NCBI GenBank assembly: GCA_029891385.1
Contig: CM057229.1
Location: forward strand, 1,674,001-1,738,000
From: Erythroxylum novogranatense
Taxonomy: Eukaryota > Streptophyta > Magnoliopsida > Malpighiales > Erythroxylaceae
Direction: 5' to 3'
Length of the DNA: 64,000 nucleotides
In this document: in pieces, positions 13,798 to 24,798 of the stretch
Layout of the letters: each line of letters begins with the position of its first letter
How positions within the stretch are numbered: the first letter of the stretch is position 1
The notes under the pieces: model-generated
What the model was told of the DNA's origin: nothing
Databases searched by the model: none
The model's input: the letters and a program-made list of their open reading frames with translations, nothing else
Made by a program: the position numbers and the translations under genes

Positions 13798-14523
13798 TTT
13801 ATGAATACTATATCGCGCTTCAGTCTTTGGATTGAGCTACTGAATGTAATCTGTCTAGGTATCGATTTGCTTGCATCTAATACTATTTTAGGATATTTTA
13901 AAATTTATAAAATAGTCTTTAAATTTTTAAAAAATTACAAAATAGTTCATATTAATATATATTATATAGCTGTATCTTGTATAATATCAACCAATAAATA
14001 TAATTAATTTTAAAATATATAAATTTTGATTTAATAATTGAAAATGTATAAAATAAATATTAGTTTATAAATAATAATTTTAAAATTATTTATTTTGAAA
14101 ATAAAATATTTTATTAATACTTTATTAATAAACATTATATAAAATATTACAATAAATTTAAATAAAATAATTTATTAGTAATAATTTATTAGTAATTAAA
14201 ATTAAAATATTTTATTTTTAAGTTTTATTTAATTTATAATTATTATTAGTAATAAAATATTTATTATTATTTTAAAAGTTTGAAAAAAGGAGAGAATGAG
14301 AAGGACGGAAGAGATTTTGAAAATTTTTAAAATTTTGCAAAACAACCCCCAAATTTTTTAAAATTTCCGATCTGATCGGTATTTGATCGATATTTTGAAT
14401 CTTGGCTAAGATAAATTAAATCGGCGGCATCTAATTTAATATTTAAATCCTGCAAAACTTCAAATCCGCATCAGATTTGGAGGGACGATGCGTCTGAGTT
14501 GATGCGATGCGAATTCAATACAT
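13798..14523 (+). repeat. Uncharacterised TIR-type repeat, copy 1
   Basis: The left end (TTATGAATACTATATCG) reappears in inverted orientation near 45265 as part of a second copy. The next about 180 bp ('ggattgagct', then 'aaatttataaaatagtc') also matches that copy. The right end, read on the minus strand as ATTGAATTCGCATCGCATC, resembles the left end, which suggests imperfect terminal inverted repeats. The interior is AT-rich and noncoding. A non-autonomous DNA transposon is the simplest reading, but the superfamily is unclear because no target duplication is evident. Confidence 0.45.
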
Positions 14524-14529
14524 TGGTAT

Positions 14530-15766
14530 GTGCTACAAAAATGATGGTTTTGTTGTATATTTGGATCACAAAGATTTTTTCTTTAATCATAATTAATTAA
14601 TAATTTTACAATGTTAAGTAAAAAATAAAAGTAGGTTTTGGTTTTTTTAAAATGTAATAATAATAAATTAATTAATTAAGAAGTATTATTCACTAGGTTT
14701 TGGTTTTAAAAAAGTAATAATAATTAATTAAAATTTTGTTCATTTTTTTTTAATTCAAAATTTTCAAAATTAAGAGTGTAAATTCAACAAATAGAATCAT
14801 TTGTAAGGAGAATCTTGATGGTCAGAAAGTCACACGATTGAATCACGAAATCAATCTTTTTGTAAAAAAATATAAGAAGGTTTTGTACATCAATGTCCCT
14901 CTTCAAACCTTCACAAAACGAAAAGCTTTGGACTCCAGGTTTGTTACTTCTCGTTCCTTTTGAGAGTTCAATCGTTTTGGAATCCAAAATACTACAAGTC
15001 GTATAACGCTTTTCAAATATTCTAAAGGGATACTATTTTGTTTTTTTTGCAAATTTAAGGTATTATTATATTAAATATATTTGTTATTAAGGCCTGTCTA
15101 CTGCCAAAATGACAAATTTGTCGGTACTAACAAGCAAAATGCAATTTTTGTTTGTATGCTTATCTTTTGAAAGGTTCATGGTTATCATGTGAATAGTATA
15201 GTATCCTAAGGAAAAGTTCACTTCAAACTTTCAAAGTTGCACTTTCAATGAATGAAGAAGTTGATAAAGATAGTTTCAAATAAGGTTGGCCTTTAAAATA
15301 ATTTCAATTTTTGTTAGAAATTCTATTTGAAAACCATAAAACTTTAGATTAATATTTAATTAATAATTAAGTCACATTTTGAAAGACTTTCCAAAATATT
15401 TATAAGCATCTTTGCTATTAATAAAATTTTCTATCAAATAAATAATGCCTTTTAATTATCTCCATCAATTAAATAGTATATTTAAATTTTTATTTGTAAT
15501 TTTTCATTATACGAATATGATATAAATAGTACTTTATATATTTTGAATTGTTCTAATCTTTTTAATTATAATAATATCAAATAAAAATGAAATTTATATA
15601 TTTCAATAGAAAATATAATTTAAGATTGTTTAAATCTTTTATGACACGAGTCTTTTAACTCAATGTTTTAAAAATTTTATTTATCATAAATAAATAGTAT
15701 TTATATATCTTTTTAAAAGTCAACACGCTCAAATAAATAATATTTATAAGTTTTAGCAATCGGTGG
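14530..15766. other. Intergenic AT-rich DNA
   Basis: No supported gene. The only notable open frame (14784-14987, minus) has no family signature. Confidence 0.5.
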
Positions 15767-15774
15767 ATTGCATT

Positions 15775-17172
15775 TAGGGATGGCAATGGGTTTTCAACCC
15801 GATCCATATCCGTACTACCCGACCTTAAAAAATAGATATGGATGCTAAAAAATGGATTTTAAATGGATGTTAAAAAATGGATGTGGATATGGATTTAGAT
15901 ATGGGTCTAGTAAAAACCCGAACCGATGGATACCCATACCCGATCCGTTTTCAAATAGCAATATTTTTTTTTCAAATAGTAATATTAATTGGTACATATA
16001 TAATTGTTTGCATCTTACCATAGTTATTAAAAGAAACGTAAATATTAAGAAATCACTTAACTGAAGGAAATAAATAAATTAGATACAACAAAACCTAACA
16101 AAAAATTCCTAATTAATCGACGTAAACGTTCAACTTCCAAGTTCCTTCAACAGGTCAGCCGTCAGCCTCGCCCTCGAACGTTCCAACTTCTAGCCGTTAC
16201 CGTCTCAACTCTCAAGACACAATTTGCATTGCTTGTCACTGACACAATCAAGTTACTCGTCACTGCCAGTCAAGAAATCTCTGTTACGTTGCATGTGATT
16301 AACGCAACCATCAAGTTACTAGTCATCAATCTTCATACGCACAAGGTCGTCACTCGCAAGTCACAGCTCGCAACTCGCATGCACAACGGCACAAGGTCGT
16401 CTCACATACCCACTTGTAGAGCTACGCCTATACAATTCCTTATTAATATTTGCAACATTTGTATTTGAAACTTCTTATATGTACAATTTTCATATTGAAT
16501 TTTCCTTATAGATTCTGCTTTACAAAGTTCATATGTGATTGCTTCGATCTTTGAAGATGCTGATGCAAGCGAAGAGGAACCGGGTGAAATGATTGATTTG
16601 GTAATTCATTTTATTTCTCATCATTTATTTATTTTTACTTAAAATATTAAATTAACTTATAATTTGAATCTATTTGTTATCATATTTTATTTTCTTATAG
16701 GATGATAATAATGTAAATGATATGGAGATGGAGTTTTGAATGTTGTAGAATTCACGCAAAGACAATTTGACGTTTTGAATGTTTCAATTTTTTTTTAGTT
16801 ATTGGTTGTGAAAAACATATGTTGTCTACTTGTCTTTGCACTAGACATTATGATTTTTATTATTCCAATTTTATAGTTTTTTTAAGACATACAAATCAAA
16901 ATCTTGACTTATTATTATTAAGTTAATTTTGATTTAGAGCGTTCACAAAAATTTGCTCTTCATATTTTCAATTTAGAAGTTATATTTTTATGTGTTATAC
17001 AACCCGATGGATATCCAAAAACTCGAATAACCCAATGGATTTAGATATGGGTAGTAAATCGTAAAAACCGATTGATATGGATATGGATATGGATATGGGT
17101 TGAGTCATAAAAAATGGATATGAATATGGGTTGAGTAAAACCCGAACCGAACCCTACCAATTGCCATCCCTA
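15775..17172 (+). mobile_element. Non-autonomous hAT element, 1.4 kb
   Basis: The ends are TAGGGATGGCAA and its exact complement TTGCCATCCCTA. A perfect 8-bp duplication, ATTGCATT, flanks them (15767-15774 and 17173-17180), which is the size made by hAT transposases. The subterminal regions are rich in ACCCGA / GGATATGGAT motifs in inverted orientation. Near 16545-16605 a frame reads FEDADASEEEPGEMIDL, followed by a GTAATTC donor. A TTATAG acceptor near 16700 leads into DDNNVNDMEMEF and a stop. I infer the last two exons of a deleted transposase with an acidic tail. The larger hAT element at 45378-49291 has related ends. The perfect target duplication implies a fairly recent insertion. Confidence 0.85.
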
Positions 17173-17182
17173 ATTGCATTAA

Positions 17183-18420
17183 TTGTTAGTTAATTATATT
17201 AGCGATTAGTTGATAGCGGATTAATATAGTTGATTTAACCAACAGATAATATCAACTTTTTTTTAAAGATGTTTGATAAAATTAAATATTTAGTATTAGC
17301 TATTTATGTGTACAATGACTTATAAAGACATAACTTAAAAAATGATTTACAAGGACAATTTAGATCTTAATATTTCTTTTAATATTCTTACAAGAGACGA
17401 CAAACTTACTATCTCTATTTCTATCTTTATTTTCTCCCTTCTCTTTTAGGCAAAAAAAAACAAAAAAACGAGCATGTGAGAATGGGAAGGAAGAGGACAA
17501 ACCTACCATCTCTATTTCTATCTTTATCTTTATCTCCTCCCTCTTCTCTTACCATCGATTAATAATTTGTAATAATTTTGAAGCACAATAATCTTTTTGT
17601 TCGTTAATTTCTTAACCACTAGAGCAAAAAATTACTCATTTACAAAACAAAGTCAACCCAATAAACTGATTACCAAATATAATTATCAACGATTTAACAT
17701 GTTCAAATAACCAAAAAAAATTAATCCACCAAAACAAATTACCAGTTAGCTAATGTAATTCGTTGATTGCTAAATATGACCATGACCTTGTTTTGTAAAT
17801 AACTTGACAGCGAATTAATATAGTTGATTTGACAAATGGATAATATCAACTGCTTATTTAATAATATTTGGTAAAATTAACTGCTTAATATTAGTTGTTT
17901 ATAAAATGACTTATAACAATATGATTTAAAAGAACATGAATTTATAAGGACATCATAATTATATTTTAGTATTTATTTGAATATTCTCTTAAAAATTAGA
18001 TTGAGTAAAAGAAATCAACGTCATCAATTTAAAGTTAAAGAAGACGTTTATAATGAGATGATAACTTTTTGTATATATTGACTCAAATTTGATATTAATT
18101 CAACTTAAAAATTAAAATTAAAATAATAATTTTAAATAATAAACTTATTATCTTTATCTCTATCTATTTTATATTCATCTCTATCTCTAAATAATTTGTA
18201 ATAATTTTGGATATAATGTTCTTTTAATATTTTAATTTTCTTGAAAAGTGTTTCTTATAAAAGTATTTTCAAAATTAGTAGATTGAGTTTAATCCACCAA
18301 TTTAATTAGTTGATTATTAAATATAATTGTAAGTGGTTTAACATAGTTAAACATTTAAAACATTTCAATTTGCTAAAAAAAAGGCTGATAAGCCATTCAT
18401 CAAACAAGTTACATAATAAT
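17183..18420. repeat. Diverged direct duplication of about 600 bp
   Basis: A block starting around 17205 ('gcggattaatatagttgatt') recurs near 17813 ('gcgaattaatatagttgatt'), and similarity continues with gaps through 'aatccacc' and 'taatataattgt'-like segments in both. The two copies run in tandem to about 18420. Neither encodes anything recognisable. They may be two copies of a MITE-like element or an old local duplication. Confidence 0.4.
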
Positions 18421-18584
18421 TTGACGAGAGATTATTTCAACCTCTTGATATTTGTAGATAACCCAAATACTACATTTTGTTTTTAATAATATGTCGGTAT
18501 CTTCTTACAATCATAAGATGGAATATCGACAAGGTAAAGGATTTAAGTCTTAAGCTTTAGGTTTCGAAATAAAATATTTCTAAA

Positions 18585-18681
18585 AAAGTTCAAGGCATCT
18601 TGTTCACGAGGTTTCTATTTTGTGGGATATGGAGAGGAATATTAATATGCGCAGCCTTCTTTTTATATATTTACAAAGAGG
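18585..18681 (+). repeat. Direct repeat flanking the copia element, left copy
   Basis: This roughly 97-bp segment ('gcatcttgttcacgagg', then 'ttctattttgtgg', then 'aatatgc') is matched by 23268-23365 on the far side of the retrotransposon. It is much longer than a copia target duplication, so it must have another origin. Confidence 0.65.
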
Positions 18682-18684
18682 GTG

Positions 18685-18790
18685 TGTTGAGAATGATTAA
18701 CTTGTTATAGTTATATTTGTGCTCACACATGATAGTCCGTACTTGTATATAGTCCTTAGAATGACAGGCTGTACATAATTAGTTAGGCTT
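18685..18790 (+). repeat. Copia 5' LTR, truncated
   Basis: It starts TGTTGAGAATGATTAA and matches the first about 105 bp of the 3' LTR with a few changes. After 'gttaggct' the match stops and a TTTTCTCT-rich stretch leads to gag. The remaining about 70 bp of LTR and the expected primer-binding site are missing. Confidence 0.8.
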
Positions 18791-18916
18791 CTTTTTTATT
18801 TTCTCTATTTCTTTCCTTCATTTCCTTTATTCTTTTTTATTTTCTCTACTCCTTTTATTCGTTTCTCTTTACCCGATTTACCCTATTCCCAATCTCCCAA
18901 ATCTCTAACACAAATT

Positions 18917-19830
18917 ATGGCTTTTACCGAGGATTCATCCTCCTCCATCACTATCGATTTCAATCACCCTCTCTATCTTCACCCCTCCGATACACAGGGT
19001 ATGATTCTTGTTTCACACCAGCTTTCCGGCACCGACAACTACTGTATTTGGAGTCGTTCAATGCGGATTGCTCTTCTTGCTAAGAACAAGCTAGGTTTCA
19101 TCGATGGCACCTGTTCAAGGGCCACCGTTCCTTCTGATCTCAACTCTCAATGAGATCATTGTAACGCCCTTGTTTTCTCCTGGATCCTTAACATCGTCTC
19201 AAAGGAGCTCTCTGCAGGGATTGTCTTCGTTTCCAACGTCGCACTCGTTTGGCAGGATCTTCAGGAGATGTATGATAAAGTCGATGGATCTAGGATATAT
19301 TACCTTCATCGTGCGATCTCCACTCATAGCCAAGGTACATCATCTGTTGCTTCCTATTTCACTAAGCTTCAATTACTCTGGGATGAATATGATGTTCTCG
19401 TTCCTCTTTCCAATTGTGCTTGTGATCTTCCTCAAAAGCATGCTCAACACGATCAACAACATCTTTTTCAATTTCTAATGGGTCTCAATGAGACCTATGC
19501 TAGTGTTCGCAGTCAGATTCTCTTGATGTATCCTCTTCCCTCAGTTAACAAGGCTTATTCAATGGTTACTCGTGACGAGAATCAGCGGGAAATTACCTCT
19601 CCTTCAGTGCTTAACTCTGAACTTCTTGATTCAACTGCCTTGCTCATGCAACAATTTTCTACATCCAAGAAACGTTTCTCTGGAACCTGCGATCACTGCC
19701 ACCTCTAGGGAAATTACCTCTCCTTCAGTGCTTAACTCTGAACTTCCTGATTCAACTGCCTTGCTCATGCAACAATTTTCTACATCCAAGAAACGTTTCT
19801 CTGGAACCTGCGATCACTGCGATCATTAGC
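18917..19830 (+). pseudogene. Copia gag, broken
   Basis: This is the capsid (gag) part of the element. The first frame (18917-19153) starts at an ATG and carries the copia gag N-terminal features: NHPLYLHPSD, a W in the YCIWSRSM segment, and KNKLGFIDGT. A stop follows, and the protein resumes in another frame (about 19268-19708) with the gag helical region (VASYFTKLQLLWDEY, FLMGLNETYASVRSQILLM). A 121-bp tandem duplication adds a second copy of the REITSPSVLNSE...CDHC segment and shifts frame. No intact zinc knuckle is visible. Confidence 0.85.
19587..19828 (+). repeat. 121-bp tandem duplication in copia gag
   Basis: Bases 19587-19707 and 19708-19828 are near-identical; I see one internal mismatch (cttcttg versus cttcctg) and divergence only at the last few bases. 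Because 121 is not a multiple of three, the duplication breaks the gag frame. Confidence 0.9.
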
Positions 19831-19927
19831 TTTCCACCTGATTTCAAATTCACAAAAAAGAAACGTCCTATTGCAAACAATGTTATTGCCTACTGGTAAA
19901 TTAGGCTTGATTACACATATTGGTAAC

Positions 19928-20419
19928 TGGTTTGGGTGGGTTAACCGGCTTACGTGATTGCGGTTCAGAGCCCGTCCCAAGACAAATTAGTATTGTCCTC
20001 TTTGGTCTGCCAGGGTGAGGTTGCGACTCGAACCCCTGACCAAAGGGTTTTGCTGCGTTGAGACGCACGCCTCATACCACTGGGCTACGTTGGGACGGGC
20101 TCGATCATAATCAGTTTGGGTGGGTTAACAAACTACGTTATTGCGGTTGAGAGATCCGTCAAACAAATAGTATTGTCCTCTTTGGTGCGCGAGGTGAGGT
20201 TGCGACTCGAACCCACGACAAAAGGTTTCTTTGCGTTGAGGCGACGCCTCATACCACCGAGCCACGAGCCCGGTGGTATGAGGCGCATGCCTCAACGTAG
20301 CAAAACCTTTCGTCGTGGGTTCGAGTCGCAACCTCACCTCGGCACTCAAAGAGGACAATACTAATTTGTCTTGGGACGGCTCAACCGCAATCACGTAGTT
20401 TGCTAACCCACCCAAACCA
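19928..20419. mobile_element. Three-unit tRNA-derived repeat cluster A
   Basis: The insert is bounded by an exact inverted end, TGGTTTGGGTGGGTTA ... and its complement, and by GTAAC on both sides (19923-19927 and 20420-20424). Removing it restores copia coding sequence across the join. Inside are three related units: two on the minus strand (about 19928-20089 and 20114-20266) and one on the plus strand (20267-20419). Each unit, read in its own direction, has an RNA polymerase III box A (TGGCTCGGTGG in unit 2) and box B (GGTTCGAGTC), as in tRNA-derived SINEs, then ends in ACCCACCCAAACC. Units 2 and 3 are head to head and can form a long hairpin. Confidence 0.75.
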
Positions 20420-20424
20420 GTAAC

Positions 20425-21090
20425 CATTTTTTATCCCCTCACCATAAGCTCACCAATGTACTTTATATTCCTTCTTTCAACTTCAATCTCATTTCAGTTT
20501 CTCAACTTACCAGAGATCTTAATTGTTCTGTATCTTTCTATCCTCAATTCTGTGTTATTCAGGACCTTTGCAGTGGAGAGATGACGGGGATTGGTATAGC
20601 ACATGATGGATTATACTTTCTTCATCAGCCTTTCAAGCCTATCTCACCTTCAGTACTTTTTTCTCTTGTTAATCAATCTTGTGTCAATACACCTCAGCAT
20701 AATGGTGTTGCTGAACGTAAACACATACTTCTCCTAGATATAGCCAGGGCATTAAAATTTCATTCTCATTTACCTGTCAAATTTTGGGGGGAATGTGTTC
20801 TCACAGCCTGTTACCTTATAAACAGATTACCATCTTCTATCCTCTCTTGGAAAACACCTTATGAACTTCTTTATAATAAACCACCATCCCTGTCTCATCT
20901 TAGAGTCTTCGGTTGTCTATGTTTTGCCACTGTCACCAACTACCGTGACAAATTCTCACCAAAAGCTACACCCTCTATCTTCATGGGATATTCTCAAGTC
21001 CAGAAAGGTTACATATTGTTCAATCCTATTTCTCACAAGTTTTTTGTCAGTAGAGATGTCATTTTTTATGAAACTGTGTTTCCTTTTTAA
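20425..21090 (+). pseudogene. Copia integrase remnant with internal deletion
   Basis: This begins in pre-integrase sequence ([20 protein letters not shown], then GLYFLHQPF) and jumps, within 20 codons, to the integrase C-terminal half ([13 protein letters not shown], with the Glu of the DDE triad, then [12 protein letters not shown] and FGCLCF). The zinc-binding HHCC region and the two catalytic Asp residues are absent. Frame is open from 20581 to 21090, so the deletion kept frame. Confidence 0.85.
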
Positions 21091-21522
21091 AAACCACCAC
21101 AAGATCAACCAATGTTTCCATTTAACCCCTCCGACTTTGGTTTATTGTATGATTCTCATTTTTTAAATCTTTCCTCTCCTCTATTCGTTCCCACATCCTC
21201 ACACACATCTTCACCACCACACTCACCTTTACCTATTACAGACTTTTCCACCTCTTCAACATCTTCTTCTCCTTTACCTTCAGCTTCAATACACTCTCAT
21301 CCATCGGATTTCTCACCTCCATAATCCTTAAGGAGAAGTACCAGAACCATAAAACCACCACTTTGGATGGCAGATTACAATGGGTTCAACTCATCCCCAT
21401 CATCCTCTTCAATGGTCACCAAAGGTCAGTATTTACTTTCAAACTTCATTTCATATCACCATCTTCCACCTCATACTCAGTGCGTAGCTGCTTCCATTTC
21501 TCATAACATTGAACCTCAATCT

Positions 21523-23103
21523 TATTAAGAGGCAATTAAACATAATTGTTGGCAAGCTGCTATGCAATAGGAAATTAAGGCTTTGGAGGCAAACGACACA
21601 TGGAATGTCGTCCCTTTACCCCAAGGTAAGACTCCTATTGGCTGCAAATGGGTCTTCAAAATTAAGCACAACTCAGATGGCACAATTGAGAGGTATAAAG
21701 CGAGGTTAGTTGCCAAGGGGTACAATCAACGAGAAGGAGTTGATTATCAAGACACATTTTCACCTGTTGCAAAGCAAGTCACAGTTCGGGTAGTTGTTGC
21801 CCTTGCAGCTTTGTATAACTGGCCTATCTTTCAACTTGATGTGTACAACGCTTTCCTTCAAGGCGATCTTCATGAAGAAGTATACATGTCTCTGCCTCAA
21901 GGATTTGACAATTAAGGGGGCACACTAGTATGTAGATTGCTCAAATCTCTTTATGGATTGAAGCAGACCTCTAGACAATGGAACCTAAAACTCAGTGAGT
22001 CTCTTGTTAACACTGATTACTCTCAAAGCAAGCATGAAAACTCTATGTTCACTAAAACTGTTGGTAATAGGATAGTCATTATGCTTATTTATGTTGATGA
22101 TCTCTTGATCACTGGGAATGATAGGGAACTCATTTCAGAATTAAGATCTATTCTTCATCAGAACTTTTAGATGAAAGACTTGGGAAATCTCAAGTATTTT
22201 CTTGGTATAGAAATTGCTAGATCATCTGTTGGAATTGTCATGAATCAAAGAAAATATGCCCTAAAATTGATTGAAGATGTAGGCTTGGGAAATGCAAAAA
22301 CAGCAAACACTCCTTTGGAACAAAACTTGAAGATGACAAGTGCTGATTATGATGATGCTTTACATTTGCAGCAGGATGACAGTGAGCTGGAAGATGCAAG
22401 TATTTATCAAAGATTGATTGGGAGGCTCTTATATTTAACAAACACCAGACCTCACATTGCTTTTGGAGTTCAACATCTTAGTCAGTTTATGCAAAGGCCC
22501 AAAAAATCTCATTATGAAGCTGCTTTAAGAATTGTTAGATACATCAAAAGGAATCCAGGGCAGGGAATTTTCTTGTCTGCATCAGGAACATCAAAAATAA
22601 CAGTCTTCTATGACTCAGTTTGGGCATCTTGCTCAATTACAAGGAAGTCTGTTACAGGCTATTGTGTGAAGTTGGGAAATTATTTGATTTCTTGGAAGTC
22701 AAAGAAGCAAAACACTGTGTCTCGATCATCTGCAGAGGCCAAATATAAGAGCATGGCAAGTACAGTTGCAGAGCTGATGTGGTTGAAAGGATTGTTAGAT
22801 GAATTAGGAATTATACTATCTCAGCCTATGACTCTATACTGTGATAGTCAGGCTGCCATTCAAATAGCAGCAAACCCAGTATACCATGAGAGGACAAAGC
22901 GTATCGAAATTGATTGTCATTTCATTAGAGAGAAAATTCAGAGGGGGCACATCCAGACCAAGCACATTTCAACCAATGAACAAGCTGCTGATCTTCTTAC
23001 AAAAGGTTTAAGTATTTCACGGCACAAATATCTTACTGCTAAGTTAGGAATGAAAGATATCTTTTCACCTTATAACTTGAGGGGGCATGTTGAGAATGAT
23101 TAA
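21523..23103 (+). pseudogene. Copia reverse transcriptase and RNase H, broken
   Basis: This would copy element RNA into DNA. The reverse transcriptase shows [34 protein letters not shown] and the active-site LIYVDDLLITG. RNase H follows ([42 protein letters not shown]). Stops at 21568, 21913 and 22168 interrupt it. In RNase H the usual DADWAG is DSVWAS and the usual AEAEY is AEAKY, so key acidic positions are lost. The frame ends just before the polypurine tract and 3' LTR. Confidence 0.9.
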
Positions 23104-23263
23104 TTTGTTATAGTTATATTTGTGCTCACACATGACAGTCCGTACTTGTATATAGTCCTTACAATGACAGGCTGTACATAATTAGTTAGGCTCTTTGTAA
23201 TTAGTTAGGAGATTAGTTACAGTCTTGTGTATATAGTTCTACATTGATATTATTGTACAGTGC
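23088..23263 (+). repeat. Copia 3' LTR
   Basis: It begins TGTTGAGAATGATTAATT right after GAGGGGGCA and runs to about 23263, just before GGGTG. It is about 176 bp and matches the truncated 5' LTR over its first about 105 bp. The usual terminal CA is not intact. Confidence 0.8.
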
Positions 23264-23267
23264 GGGT

Positions 23268-23365
23268 GAAGTTAAAAGCATCTTGTTCATAAGATTTTCT
23301 ATTTTGTGGAAATCTAGAGAGTTATAATATGCATAATCTTTTCTTTATATTTTATAAAGATATTA
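23268..23365 (+). repeat. Direct repeat flanking the copia element, right copy
   Basis: It matches 18585-18681 ('gcatcttgttcataag', 'ttctattttgtgg', 'ataatatgcat') with several substitutions and small gaps. The divergence is greater than between the copia LTRs, which suggests that the duplication predates the retrotransposon. Confidence 0.65.
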
Positions 23366-23579
23366 TTTATGTAACTCAAATCTATAATTTTTAGTTACGA
23401 AAGGACCAACTTTATAAGTTGTTCAAGACAAATCTATATATATAATATTTCATTGCATGTAATATTTCTACACGCAACTAAATAAAAGGTCATATTTTAA
23501 GGTTATGTTTAATTAAATGTAAGGTTTTTAATGAAATAAAATGAAATAATTTATTATATAATATAATAAAAATAGATAT

Positions 23580-23993
23580 TGGTTCTGCCGGATTTAGGCT
23601 GAACGGTGCGTTTCCATTGAAATCCATCGTCTTCTTCCTTCTGTGACGAATATGGCGTGAGTATACCTGTAAAACAAGGAAGGCTAGTCGGGGGTGATGT
23701 CCCAATTAGCCCCTCCGACGCTCAAGTAAGCTTCTGGTGAAGATGGGATTTATGAATTAAGAGAAAACGACTTAGGTTATGATCGCATATCTGAATTATG
23801 GGAGAATAATACCTTATATACGAAGTAGTAATCAGGTTTAGGTCTTGTTACGTATCTGTATGGGAGATCTCCTTCTGCTAATGGGCTGGGGAGTAAAGTG
23901 GGCTTTGGCCTTAGAGCTGATCTTCGATGAACGGGCCGAACGGCCCATGGGTCGTCTTGATTGGGTCCGAGCCCGGAATGGCCGACCCGACCA
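23580..23993 (-). repeat. Tat element 3' LTR (414 bp)
   Basis: In plus coordinates it starts TGGTTCTGCCGG and ends CCGACCCGACCA, so it has TG...CA ends. The first 142 bp (23580-23721) are identical to the other LTR, while the remaining about 270 bp differ at roughly 30 places. Confidence 0.92.
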
Positions 23994-24010
23994 TAAGCCC
24001 CCTACTCCTT
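23994..24010 (-). other. Polypurine tract of the Tat element
   Basis: On the minus strand this reads AAGGAGTAGGGGGCTTA directly before the 3' LTR, where plus-strand DNA synthesis of a retrotransposon is primed. Confidence 0.7.
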
Positions 24011-24578
24011 GAGTCTGAGCGAAGAGAAGGGTCGGAGGAGTACGTAGAGGCTTTATAGCTTGATCATAGGACGACTCGGGGTTGGGTCGATCGGTTGAGC
24101 CTTGAGATATAGCTCGTCTGTTGATCAGCTGAATGGAATAATTGATTGGTCGGGCAATGTCGTTGTAGCCCGGTCATTTGGCAGCCCGGGTGATTTCGAT
24201 TGGTCGGATGTCGACTGGTTGCGCGCTTCTTGCATCGTCAGATCGGGTTGGTGGTGATCGTTCCAAATGGTCATCTTCGACTATTATTGCGAGCCCACTC
24301 GGGCTAAAGCAAGCCGGGCGGTCGTCATCAGCAGGGGCGTGAAGGCAATTGAAGCATTTATTAGTGGACGGCGCGTCTTGTCGGCGACTTTTCGAATCAA
24401 ACGATCGTCTTTGTGTAATTACTCAAACCGTCCCCGACGTCCATTCAACTGTTCGCGCCTTTCCGGATTTTGAGTGACCCTGATTTGCCTCCGTTCAGAT
24501 CGTGCCACGTGTCCTGGGGGAGCTCGGATGTTCTCCACGCGTCGGGCTTTGGCTGGATCGTAGTTCGAATGTTGTCTC

Positions 24579-24586
24579 TATAAATA
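24579..24586 (+). promoter_or_regulatory. TATA box of the antisense gene in the Tat element
   Basis: TATAAATA lies on the plus strand, opposite to the retrotransposon's own transcript, about 210 bp upstream of an ATG at 24799. The leader between them is rich in CTTCTT. This suggests the antisense gene had its own promoter inside the element. Confidence 0.6.
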
Positions 24587-24798
24587 TCAGAGTCGACAGA
24601 CGGTTTGCTTTTTCTTCACGCTTATTTCATTCTTGCTTCTTCTTGCTTTCCTCTGTTTTCTCCCTGTTCTTGCTTCTGTTCTTTCTTATTCTCATTTCCA
24701 GAAGTTGTTTTAGGCGTTGCTCGAGTTTCCGATTTCCTACCATTGAATAGGTACGTCCGCTTCCCTCATTCTCATCTTCTAGATTCCTCTTAAAAAAC

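Larger units (their letters stand above)
18685..23263 (+). mobile_element. Degenerate Ty1/copia LTR retrotransposon
   Basis: Order is LTR fragment, gag, integrase remnant, reverse transcriptase, RNase H, LTR, the copia arrangement. The 3' LTR (23088-23263) is preceded by the polypurine tract GAGGGGGCA. Matching GGGTG sequences at 18680-18684 and 23264-23268 are consistent with a 5-bp target duplication. The element cannot move on its own: gag and pol hold stops and frameshifts, most of integrase is deleted, the primer-binding site is not recognisable, and the 5' LTR is truncated. A second element (19928-20419) has inserted into it. Confidence 0.9.

Noticed and set aside
20140..20340. Genuine tRNA genes at the box A/box B sequences of the clusters
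   Set aside because: Box spacing fits tRNA-derived SINE heads, but no complete cloverleaf with acceptor stem is evident, and the units carry long unrelated tails.
20116..20427. Two overlapping open frames of 82 and 100 codons
   Set aside because: They lie in the inverted tRNA-derived units, mirror each other and have no protein family.
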